Assembly (NCBI GenBank): GCA_030268105.1
Contig: BSDZ01000086.1
Coordinates: forward strand, 682,001 to 746,000
Origin: Volvox africanus
Taxonomy: Eukaryota; Chlorophyta; Chlorophyceae; Chlamydomonadales; Volvocaceae
Direction of reading: 5' to 3'
Length of the DNA stretch: 64,000 nt
Part shown: piece by piece, positions 36,201 through 47,381 of the stretch
Numbering within the stretch: position 1 is the first letter of the stretch
How the letters are laid out: every line of letters starts with the position of its first letter
Translations under genes and position numbers: made by a program
The notes under the pieces: model-generated
What the model saw: only the letters and a program-made list of their open reading frames with translations
Database searches by the model: none
Told to the model about the DNA's origin: nothing

Positions 36201-37779
36201 TGCAATGGTAGGATGCGGGATATGAGGAAAGGACAAGGTGAAGCCCTGCTGGGACAGGTTTCGCCATGCACCGTCAAGCACCATCACCGCCAAGAGCCAT
36301 TAACCCAATCCGCAATACCCTTAACACACCGTCCTGAGCAAAGCAGACCATCTAACATCGAATAAGACAGACGAGGCCAATAGGGGAATCGTGTCCTGAA
36401 CCCATGCGCTGAGGGAGAGTGCAGCGGCCGAGTGCATACTGATTCTCACGAACTTGACTTCCCATGTAAGATAAGCAGTCCTAGCCTGAATGCAATAAGA
36501 CCACCCAATCGACACCCACTACCACCCCAATCACCTCACACCCAACTATCAACAACTGCACCAAGTAAGTACGTCATGTATCTCGTACTTATGATGTGTC
36601 CCTTCACGCACGCTGCATCAGCAGACCCCAGTCAGCCCCCGCCTTGCAGCTCAACAAGGCGACCAGCTGGAAAAGCTGCTTTGGGCAACATGCACCGCGG
36701 ACAGGAACCACATCGCCACGCAGCCCGGAATCACCCATCCACGCACCTGAATAGATGAGTAACAGCCGGATCTGGGAAGCCTCCTGCAGGTCATAGTCGC
36801 TGAGCGGCAAGGGAAGGGAACACGAGCCGCCGCCCCCGGGGCCCCAATCTCCGTTGCCACGCGAACTTCCGCCGTAGCTGCTGCCGCTGCAAGCTGGATT
36901 CTTATTACCCAGCTGCCGGTCGCAAGGAAGCGGCCTCCAGCCTGTTGCCATCGCCACAGCTGCCGCTTCCTCTACAACCTCTGTGCTTACGCCTACGGCG
37001 TTCTGCTCCTGCATCCCATTTTCCTGCTGTTGCTGCTGTTGCTGCTGTTGCTGCTGGTGGTGCGCTGCTGTTGCCGGGTCTGAGGCGGGTGGGAAAGCCA
37101 GCATCCAGGCGCTTCCCGGGAAAGGTACCAGCCGGTTCTACAGACCGGGAAAAGGGAGCAGGAAGCCGGGGATGCAATTTTGACTTTACACGATAGCTGT
37201 TTGCGCCTCTTCGCCCTGAATGGCCCCCTCAAAGCTGTGTGACGCGTAAACGTTCCCACGGCACAACCCCGGTCCAACACCCGCGGAGGAGATGAAAAAT
37301 GGTGAATGAATCGCTCACCGGGCGGGAGGATGGCTCCACGCACAAAATGGCTGCCACGTATAGCCAGCCCTTATACGCATTCCCCAGACGCGCGGCACCC
37401 AAGCCGTTAGCGGCCTGGAGAGCCCTAATAAGTAAGGTCGATGCATCGGCACAACGGCTGCGCCGAAGCTGATGTCTGCCATAAATGGGACAGTTCCTCC
37501 GGAAAACGGGTCCCTACGTACAGGGGCACGCGGCCAGAATGCGCGTGTCCGTAAGCTTGTTCCTTTCCCAGCTGCAATCAGCGCTTGACACGCTCTGTTG
37601 TCAGTCCATTTTACCTTCTTCAGAGCCCGCGCAGGCAACACGTTAGTATAGAGCATTATTGCATCTATAAACTCTGTACTAAAAATATTGTCGCGATCAT
37701 CCTGATCGCTCCCCCCAGCTTGCGCTGGATTAGCACCACTTGAAACATGGTTGCCACCCAACGAAAGCTCTGTCTCCAT
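30295..37779 (-). CDS. SUZ12: SUZ12/EMF2-like subunit of Polycomb repressive complex 2
   Basis: Core PRC2 subunit that binds the E(z) methyltransferase through its VEFS box and supports H3K27 methylation in the nucleus. Exons in phase: 35601-32198 (1,134 codons), 32037-31711, 31405-31321, 30943-30865, 30617-30480 and 30349-30295 (TAA). An exon ending at 36747 (polyQ, then IRLLLIYS) joins 35601 in phase; a 55-codon ATG exon at 37779-37615 is a likely start, but the link between them is unresolved. A C2H2 finger (CGICKSPYAYDN, then HVWSCH) lies near 34310-34380, as in EMF2 and SUZ12. The VEFS region begins with VFVHSRSLMPL, then DSDTDDEEWE, EQLIMFLWNRFARRN and ends GLIGPETISR, matching the family order. 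Between finger and VEFS sits a very long Ala/Gly/Asp-rich segment, making the protein over twice the length of plant EMF2. Confidence 0.87.
37019..37059. repeat. CAG/CAA (polyglutamine) repeat in the SUZ12-like N-terminal exon
   Basis: Reads as eleven Gln codons on the minus strand after an AHH sequence. Coding only if this exon belongs to the SUZ12-like gene, which phase supports. Confidence 0.75.
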
Positions 37780-39550
37780 TTTCGTACACGTCGATATGAT
37801 ATTGTGGTCTTTCCTAACATACAAATATTCAAATTGCTTTGGTACTAGGTTAGGTGACCGAAAGGTCCCCTTAAGGGGCAACGACGGCCTTATGCCTCGG
37901 AAACTATGAACACAAATTTCTGGAAATAAAATTTCAGGAGAAGTCATGCAACAGGTCTTTCATCGGTGTCTCAAGGTTCCTCCCTAAAGTGTGCAATTTA
38001 AAATAAAACTAGCGGCAATGACGCACTGCCTCCACCGCAGCCCCAGGAACTGTAATTGTGCGCAGTTGACCAAGAACCTTACGCCTAATGAGTAAATGGG
38101 CCAATGGCACATTCCATTAGCTTGTTCGGGTGTCGCGGCTAGGAACCGTTAGTATCGTACCGATCTGGCAATCCTAACTGCACATGCAAGACCATTGGCG
38201 CCATCCAATGATGCACCATAGGCAGTTTCATTGGAAATGAGTTTCTTCAACGGTTTTTTCGTATTGAGACGTTAAGAGCTTGTTGCCTCGTTAGGCAGCT
38301 ATCTGGAACCAGCTTTGTGAAGGAAATAAACTGTCCAGACATCGCTTAACCCGTGCTTCCCACTTGCGGCATCACCTAGCTTCGTGATGCCGATGAGAAG
38401 ACCTGGCCAAAGAACCCAATCCGACGAAGCGCATGTGATGCGCCTGGCAACACCTTTTTTAAGGCCGAGTTGTAGCATGGGCGCCTGGGATTACATACGT
38501 CTTCGAATCAGGTTGTATCAGTTTGCTACGGACGTGAACATAAGTATGAGATTAATGCAAGGCTGAGCCTGTACAGATGCCAAGCTGTCAAAATTAGCAC
38601 CCCTGCTGCCAATATAAGACCGGTAAATCTTGGATCGCTGTTGCACTGATCATGGACGTTACGGACGCAATTTGCCAATGAAAGTAACAACTAAGCTGAA
38701 AGTAAAAACACAGAACTTCATTCCTAATAATCCAACAAAGACTTTAATCCGCAGTTAAGGTGGATTATCAGCATATCAGACCTCATACTGAATCTCGATT
38801 GGCGTTTCTGGATCACGCAATCCCGGGGATTAAGAGAAATTCGCACCCATAACCGTTCACAAGCTCATGAAAACCGGCAAAATAGGCAACGAGACAAGCA
38901 CGCAAGTTCAGAAGCAGGAAAATGGGACGCCCTCCACCTCGGCCCTGCCTAATATGTGCCACATCTGCTCACGATGCTCGGTGGCGGTCCAACCTGGTCG
39001 CGAAGATTTGCAATACCTTGACCTTATGCTGCCAAAGGCGCCAAAGATGAGCACCGGGCGTCGCCCCGAAGCCGCCCCGAAGCCGCGCCGCACAGTCCCG
39101 CTGCGGTCAAGTGTGTTCCGCCGCCCGCTACCCACTTCGACTCTCCGATGTCATGGTCCAAGGCATTGCTCCGAGCATGCCGTCCCGATGTGAATAGCAC
39201 AACAAGGGTTATGAGGATAAGGATTGAAGGAACTATATAGCAAAGCAAAGCATGACAGCACGACAGAAAACACAACCTCCATCTAGGAAGAAGATAAGAA
39301 CACATCGACACGCAGGCGGCCAAGACGACGCGACTGAGCCCCGCTTTCCTTGCATTCCAGCGTCCCTTGTAACACCCTCTTAAGAGTAGGAGTGCCGCCC
39401 CTCCTCCGTGATAAACAAACACCAGCGCCACCACAACACAACCACAACATGTTCCCAGCATAGCATGATCAAGATCTGCCCGCAACGCCAGCTGGCCGCA
39501 TAATCTGTGAAGAGAGAGACTCCCGAAAACATCAAGGCACAAAGGAAGCC
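37780..39550. other. Intergenic, no gene supported
   Basis: Upstream of the SUZ12-like gene. The longest frame (minus 39542-39024) starts with TTG and has no motif. Otherwise only short frames. Confidence 0.45.
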
Positions 39551-39940
39551 ATGTCCAAACTCGCCAACCTCAAACTTTCGCAGGTAAGAGGGCAGTAGGT
39601 GCCCTGCGTAGGAAAGCTGGCGCTTGTATTAGGCGCTATTAGACATTGAAGACCTGGCGCCACCAATAGCACGAAGCACCCAAGTTTGGGTGATGGTCAT
39701 GAAGGGTACTAGTACAATGTAATCGCTGCGACCAAATAATCGGCTCACTATTATTGGCACACTATACAGGTGCCAGTTGCGTGCGGGCCGCTGATCCTGC
39801 AACGAGCCCGCACCATCTTCGGCAGCAGAAGTGCCCCAACACCCCTGGGCCCGCCACCGGTGGCCCGATACCTGCAGGCATCAAATCAGCACCAGCCTGT
39901 AGAGCCACCACTGCTCATGGACTCCTCCTTACTGTGTTGA
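39551..39940 (+). CDS. Possible small two-exon gene, 67 residues, unrecognised
   Basis: ATG at 39551 in a good start context (GAAGCCATGTCC) opens an 11-codon exon (39551-39583) that ends at a GTAAGA donor. A CTATACAG acceptor before 39770 opens a second exon (39770-39940) in the same phase that runs 56 codons to TGA. The protein begins MSKLANLKLSQ and continues VPVACGPLILQRARTI, then becomes Pro-rich. It resembles a short organelle-directed protein in having an Arg-containing, acid-free N-terminus, but no family is recognised. The evidence is splice consensus plus phase only. Confidence 0.35.
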
Positions 39941-40387
39941 AGTTCCCTAAGCTCTACTGGCGATCCTTTGCTAAATCCGCGCATCTAACCCCACCCCTTT
40001 GCCGCCAGCAGCAAAAGACACCCTGGGCGCAGACAGCCCTTTCCGGCCCTCGCTTTCAGCTGCGCCCCATAAACCATTCGGGTCCCATCGCCCTTTCAAA
40101 TGCCATTGCACCCTGCTGCTCTGCTGCTGGACCTCGAGTATTATGGGACCAGAAGCGACCCCAAAGATCCAGACTCAGCGCAGGAAGGCTGCGTCGTTGC
40201 CCTCTTTCCCAGTCAATGCACCATTGTACTGCACATGCGCAGCCCTGATTGGTGGAGAAACTGACCTGGGGCCACGTGGCCCCTCCGTACACAGCCACTA
40301 CACAATGCCAATCAGGGCGCGTACAGCGAGCAGACGCGCCAGCGTGGCTGCATCCGCTGTTGAATCTCCCCCGAGAAGCTTGCCCAA

Positions 40388-42653
40388 TCAAAGCACCATG
40401 ATTCGCGGTGACAGAGCGTACGTGCACAGGGAGACCGCAACTGTGGCCAAGACGAAGAGTTTATACCCGGTAATGCTCGGTGGCAGGACGAGCACGCCAC
40501 TCGGCACCGATGCGGCGACGCTCTCTGGGCTCATCCCCGCTACCTGACACATCAAAAAGGGTGAGTTTTCTTACCAGGCAAGGGAAAAACGTCTGATGAA
40601 CATTGAATCTCGAATCTCGACTATTTGAATATGCTCACGCCGCGAGTAAACGCTGGACATCATGCTTTCTAGCTGCCAGCTTTAACACGGATCGTAAACC
40701 TCCTGCTCCCGGTGTGGGAAGACTGTGGGAACAGGTATCAAAACCCCAATTGCACCCCCCGAAACAGGTCGGGCTGAGCTGCATCTTGAGGCACAGGCAT
40801 CTATAACTCTGCCTGCCACACCTACTATTTCGCAATTCCTAGCAGCTTTGCCCTGTTAACAATCAACAACTGCCCCGCAACTGCCTTACCTGCAGCAGCC
40901 CCTCTACTGCCCCCCGGGTCGCCTCCCTGCTGGCGCTCTTGACGACATCCACCGCCAGGCTGCGGATCTCCCGCTCCTTCATAAGGTCTACGACCTGCGT
41001 TGTGGATTAACCCGCAACACCAACAGATTTTTGTCCATATCATCCCCCTACCGTTCGTCTCCAGCGTTCTGTCTATAAGAAAATGCACCCCTTGTAAAGC
41101 CGTCCTCGTGGCATAATTGTTCTAAAGTGCATTGGAAGCGTTTCCAGTCCGCAGGAAGATATGTTGCAGCAAGAGGTCCCGGGACAGGAGCCTGGAGCTT
41201 CATTAAGGTACGTTAGGCAAAAGGCAAAACCCGCATCCGCGCGTGGACCATACTATACAGACAATAGAGCGCCGGCAGAAATGCTTCACAACATACCCCC
41301 AGTGGAACACCCAGATACACTCTTTGTTCCAATGTATAACCGATTGCGCCTGTTACAACCAAAGCCCTACCCTACCTGCCGCAGCCAGACTGGTGCCGTC
41401 TGTGGCCCCATACCCCGCCCTAAGGCCACAGCCAACACATTGCTGCTCGTGCCACCTAGCAGGCCGTTGCCGCCGCCCAGGCTGTGCTGCTTGTGCAGCT
41501 GCGAGCTCTGCGAGGGCCGGGCATTCTGTGTGCCCGGAGGCTGGCCGTTGGACTTGACCACTGGCAACGTAGCCGCGCGACCGCTCTCCACCCCACTCTC
41601 CACCACGGCACCGACAGTAGCAGCAGTGTTTGCTGGCCCCGATAGCGAACTGGCAGCGCCACTTCCTTGCAAGCAGGTTAAGCCACTAGTTGAGATGGTG
41701 GCCGCAGCGTTCACGCTCGTGTGCTTAGAAGAAAAAGCGTGGTTGGCGGCGTAAGAGCTGGGGGTTGTGCCGCTGCCACTGTTGACGTTGCCTGCGGCCA
41801 TGCCCCCTGTGGCGGCGCGGCGATACGATAGCACAGCCTCTCGGCAGAACGATGCAGAGATGCGGCTCAGCAGGTCCGTCAGCGCGTCGCGATGCTCTTG
41901 TTTGACCAGGCTGGCGAGCATATCATTGTACAAGTTGTACCCGGCTGTGGCGTCCACGTAGGACGTGACTGCCGTGCGAATGCTCTGAGTGAGGAACATA
42001 GTGAGAATTCTTTCACCCTGCTCGCTCGATAACAGATCAAGGATCTCCTTCATGCCCAGGCTGGCGTCCTGACCAGAAGAGCTGGCGGCCTCCATGCGCC
42101 GCTCAATGAATTCGCACACAGCAGTGGTGGAGTTGCGCATGGCAATGCCGACAGCCATGCCAATAAGGCCACGACCGCGTTCCGATAACACCGCTTCAAT
42201 AATTGTGTCGAGCAAGGGGGGAGCATCAGGGTTCCAGGGACCGCCTGTCGCCTTCGAGACGCCACGCACTACGGAAGCTGTGACAGTCGAAATCGTTTCT
42301 TGAAGCTCAGGAGCCTGCAAAAGCTTGTTAAGCTGGCGTATGCTCTGCGGCAACTCGGACGAATCGGAAGCAAGGAACGCCTGGAGGTCGCCTGACACGA
42401 GGGCCGCAGTCTCAGCAAGGGTTGAAGCCGCAGCGGAGTAATTTTTCACCATGTTCCGCAGGCGTTGGAAATGGCTATGCTGGTGCCGCGCTCGTCCGTC
42501 CTTGCCATCGTTATCACCATTCGATAATGCTGCACTGGAGGTAACCTTGTATGTGGCATAAAGGCTCACAGCAGCAGCTGCGGCTCCCCATACCAGTGTC
42601 TTGTTTTGTTGGTACCACTGAACGTATGGATTTCGTGTGTTTGGGCTCGACAT
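40388..42653 (-). CDS. PP2-A10-like protein (plant PHLOEM PROTEIN 2-LIKE A10 family)
   Basis: Family of unknown function conserved in plants; despite the name, no phloem lectin domain is present here. Three exons in phase 0: 42653-41376 (426 codons, ATG start), 40994-40890 (35 codons) and 40543-40388 (51 codons plus TGA), giving 512 residues. An N-terminal hydrophobic segment (about residues 16-31, TLVWGAAAAAVSLYATY) is followed by the family blocks LVSGDLQAFLASDSSELP, LIGMAVGIAMRNS and SYVDATAGYNLYNDML. A Ser/Gly/Ala-rich low-complexity stretch fills residues about 280-410. The last exon carries a second membrane-like helix (LFVLATVAVSLCTYAL) close to the C-terminus. Both ends therefore look membrane-anchored. 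The compartment cannot be told. Confidence 0.83.
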
Positions 42654-45035
42654 CCCAACAATACGAACTTAAAGAGGGTGGTCAAATCCACTATTCACTA
42701 GCATAGCATTGCGCAAGGACCATGATGAAGTATTCGTCGGGTCAGCAACGGTTTTGGCCCTAGCGCAACGAGACACAGGAATGGAGTTCAGGATGATATT
42801 ATAACTTAAGTAGGCTTATGCACGATTTATTTAGGAAAGAGGTATGGAAATTGCGGACAGGTAGTAATAACACGAACGTTACCCAGCCTACCGATGACAA
42901 CTAAAAAGTTCACCATCCAATCCGAAGGACAATTATGAAGTATGAGCAGAGGTTTTTCCTACCTATCGTCCTGTCGCGAACGGCAGGATTTTGCCAAATA
43001 TGCCGTACCTTTTCTTACAAGCTCTCACACTTCTGTGCGGCTGACCTGACGGGTTAACTTATAATGTTATCTTGTAAACATGTGAGATAAGATCGCTACA
43101 GGCTCTGTCTGATATGTTGCAGTAAGAAGTGGTCGGCACAAGCGGTGTGGAGCACGTTGCAAGTATGTGCCGTACAAGACCAATCCATGGCGCCTGGTTT
43201 GCATTTCTTACTGCAGGCTCACATCCTAGCAAGAAACTCTTGACACATGGCCCAGTTGCAATTAAATGCGAGTGTATGCAGCTAATGATGGCCGTAGGTG
43301 TTACATACGACTTCCCATTGTATCTTCACGCAAAGATGAGACTTATTGCCAGGACAATGTATAATTACTTATTTTTACCGCCGCCCCTCGTTTTTCACCT
43401 CGACGAAAAGATACTCACACGTTCGTTAGGCAGGCGGGTAGGATGCGGTCGGTTACCAACTATTTTTCTCACACTTCCTACCATCCTGATGGACAGAGGG
43501 TAAGCTTTCCAATACGGTAGCATACAATGACTGGATCGAGCTCTGGCACTTGCGACAAGTAGACATGATAGGCAGATGGCAGGACGAATGGAAAGACCTT
43601 TGTAAATGTGGTTTGGGATAACCAGGGGTCATCCCCCGCCTTGTGGTGCAGAGAACGACGAAATGTCCAGACACTGATTAGAGAGTATCATGACTATATA
43701 TAAGGCAAAGGGGGTTCTACCCACCGCAAAAGCCACCGTATCTTAGATCCATGCGTTCCGGCGTCCCCATGACTCACCATGGCTATCTTTATTCCGATAA
43801 CGCAGCGATCACACAGGCCTCGATCTTTCTGCTGTCGAACGTATCCCTGATGGCGATTGGCGGTGCAGCAGCCGCTGTAAATGTCGGGCCTGATAAACCA
43901 GGTTTTAGTCGTGTTGTAAAATGCACCGCAAATGTTGACCCGCCGTGAGCCGTCGCCTACGGCCCTTACATATACAAGAGTACGAATACTAAACTAGGTG
44001 CAGTTAACTTATGCAGTACAAAATAGTATAGTCAAACCTTAAGATCATTAGATCTGTTCTAATAGAGATGAATGTGCATGTTTCCATCGTCCCATGCAAA
44101 ACCATCATACAGGTAATCCGTGGACCGCTGGTGGGCCGTTGGGGAGATATGCCACCCTGTAACGATCTCATAGATAGTCCGTTCGCGCCTAAGGATTAGC
44201 CATTGAGGGAAAGCCCTCACCGCTTCCAGGGGCTGATACATAGTGGCGATGATATGTGACTGAGCCCCCAACGGTCTCACCATTCCATTCCATAGCGGCG
44301 TCAATTTCATGGACGAACCCGGTATAGGGTTGCGGCAGGAGCGAGCCCGCAGTCCTTTCTACGAAGGCATCTAACCTGCGTCCATCTCCGAGAACCCCCC
44401 TACTCACCCCATCCTATCCCATCAAAATCACTGTTACATCAACATCCTAACGGTCGCTCGGGCAGACAGACTGGCTACCTGAAATTGTTCGCGCACCTGC
44501 GTACGTACCCATACAGTTAACGTATACAAAATAAACATCCCCGTATTCCGAGGTTTTAGTGACAAGCGCATTAATGGCCCACTTGTTTTCTTGTCACACA
44601 GGTTTGTTTGCGCCATGAACAAAGGTTGATGAACCACAACCTCGCTCCAACTGACGCAACACGTTGACCGCGACAGTTTCTCGTGGCCTCATCCTGGCAT
44701 ACGTATAGAGCGGAGGCACATCTAAAGACTATATCTAGCCTTATGGAAGTATACATGCATGTCTCACCTGGGCAAAACCGGCGATCGTTTTAGTCCTTAA
44801 ATCCTTTTCTGTCAGTTGTTTTCCTAAGTAACGGCGGAACCCCCCGTTTCAAACAAAGATACATAAATCGTATCGTGTAGAGGATCGTCCTGTCTGGCTT
44901 GTCATCGTGTCATTCCTCACTCATCGTTTCGGGATCTCCCAGGATAGACCCTGCATCGTTCTTCATATCCCTTCCCTCAGATACCCTATCCTCCATTCCC
45001 CACGGAGAAGGATGGGGCCCAGCTCCATGTCGGGC
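42654..45035. other. Intergenic: PP2-A10-like promoter side and transporter 3'UTR
   Basis: No gene supported. Minus-strand TGTAA (TTACA at 44434-44438) is the first poly(A)-like signal after the transporter stop, so its 3'UTR may be about 600 nt. A TATATATAAGG box lies near 43694-43705, but no gene was found to use it. The plus frames at 43129 and 44899 are unsupported. Confidence 0.45.
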
Positions 45036-47344
45036 CTATACCTTGGTCGCTGCCAGCTCCAATTCAAGTGCGCCCGGCACGTCCAGGTCAGCCTTATTTT
45101 CCGACGGCTTCTCGCAGACGTCATGGCTGGGATCTGCCAGGTCCGGGGTTGAGCTGAGCCGCCTGCACAGATGCAATAACACGAGCGCATGCGTGCGACG
45201 AATAAGACGTAACTTAAACTCGCGCAAAGCCAGATACAAATCACGGAACGGCGAAACGGCAGCGAGCTACGTCGGTAGGTATGGTGTCAAGGGGTTCAAG
45301 CCACACCATGGCCACACCGGTAGGTGTTGAGCAAGAGCATCTTGAGCATCACACGTTTTTCCTGCGGCTGAAACGTCCTGCCATTGCGCACCGTGCTACT
45401 GTGTACGCCATGGGCAAACGTATGTCGCCATCTGAGTGCATTAGGGAACGACGCCAGCAGCCAAGCAACGTAACCGAGCTAGGACCCGAGCCACTGGTGT
45501 GTTCACCATGCATGGCTGTCTACAGCAGCATGGGCCTCAAGGCCTTCGAGACCTTAAGAAACATGCACGAAGGTAAGGTAACGGGTATGCCAATTGCAAA
45601 TCAATGGCTTTACTGAAGCAACGCAACAGCGTACCCTTAACTGCTTTATTGAGAAGAAGATCCCAGCTAGCACACGCTGGCACACTAGGATACACACACG
45701 CGCGCTAGAATAGACGGGCGCAACGATGTTTGACTCACTTGTCATCCTTGATCTGAGCAGCGAACACGCCGTAGAGCACGTACAGGAGGCTGACACCCAG
45801 CGTCCACCATCCAAACCTGTAGAGGAGCAAAGCAATAGATTATCAAAAGATTTTTTCCATGTCTCCATTCGGTATTTATGCCGTGAAGGAACGGATGGCT
45901 TGACGGGATATTGTCCTTGAAAAAGCATCAAATTCACGCTATATGTCAATTGAATCAACGAGAACCCTCATCATCAAGCACCCAAGCAAACTGCAAACGT
46001 TTTATTTTGCCGCGACGCCCTGATGCATCTTACCGTTCGTATGACTCTACGGATAGCTGTCCGAGAAGGAAGATGTTCACGAAGATAGAGGCGCAGGGAA
46101 TGAACGGGTAGAACGGCACCTTGTACCCCGCGGGCACATACGCCTGTCGAGCGGAGATGAGACATACAGAAAGGCAGCGATGCAGGCTGTTTTCATACAG
46201 CGGCAACGAGATAAGGGCTCAACGCGGTCGTGCGTCCTGCACAACGATGCATGCATGATAAGGCGCATGCATGCATTTCACACAAGGCCGCGGAAAGGCC
46301 GAGGAATGACGGTGAAATGCATGCATGCATGCGGGAGATGGCTCCCAGGAAAACCAACCGCCAAGCAAGCTCACTGCCACATTATGAATGATGACTTCGC
46401 TCATCTAGACAACAAGGCGAGCGCCAAGACGGACGGTCGGTTGACGAGCTCACCGGTTTACAAAAGAAATACATCGACAGCGGTGTGGCAGCGCACAGCA
46501 CCGCCATTGCTATCAGCCACTTGTATTGCTGATCCTTCCACTCGCCCACCGACACCACGCCGTCGTCATCCTCCACGGTGTTGTAGGTGGGCAGGGTCCA
46601 CACCAGCACGAAGCCGAGGGAGAAGCCAATCATGCCGAAGACGTGAAGGAGCTCGTTCGCCCACCGGAGCGGCGTCTTGGGTGCGCCTGCATGACAGGGA
46701 GATATCCGTGACAGGGCGAGTCCCTTTACCAGAGTCCCCACAACGTACTGGGTTATGGTCTGTATGTCGGACAGGTAACACACGTTCCGCCACGAGGCAC
46801 AGATACACGCACATACGGGCCATATACGTTGGCTGCACGCGCGAGCGAAAGTTTACATTCTCAGAATTCGCCTCGTTGTTGTCAAGCACGGCGTACGTTG
46901 GTATATAGCTAGCCAGAACAGCACCGAGATACACAGCACAGAGGATGCTATTCAACAATATTGTAGCGCTTGTCAGCGGGTGGGATGTTGCGCATTATCC
47001 TCATGCAAGTGACAGGTACGCCGTCATGAACGTAGAGAATCGGGAAACCATTTTCGCGTAAAAGCAGATATCATGCAATATACGATAGTGTTTGTCCACG
47101 TTTCCCGGCAGGTGTGTGTATGTGTCCGCGGAATCATGGATAGATGCGGCCATGTGACGAGGTCACAGTCAACCCGCATGACGTACCTGGCACGTGCATC
47201 CTGCGCCAAATGAGCGCCACAGCCACGAACCAGAATACGACGAGGGTGCCAATTGAGACCATGTCGGTGAGGTGTGCGAAGTCGGTGAACAGCGCAATGA
47301 TTGCTACACAGATTCCGATGATCCTGCGGGTAAAAAGACAGACA

Positions 47345-47381
<37 letters not shown>

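Noticed and set aside
39024..39542. 172-codon hydrophobic frame on the minus strand
   Set aside because: Starts with TTG, no family motif, and it directly abuts a better small-gene candidate on the other strand.
44899..45330. 143-codon plus-strand frame
   Set aside because: Antisense to the last transporter exon (45162-45036), which joins in phase and ends in a proper stop.
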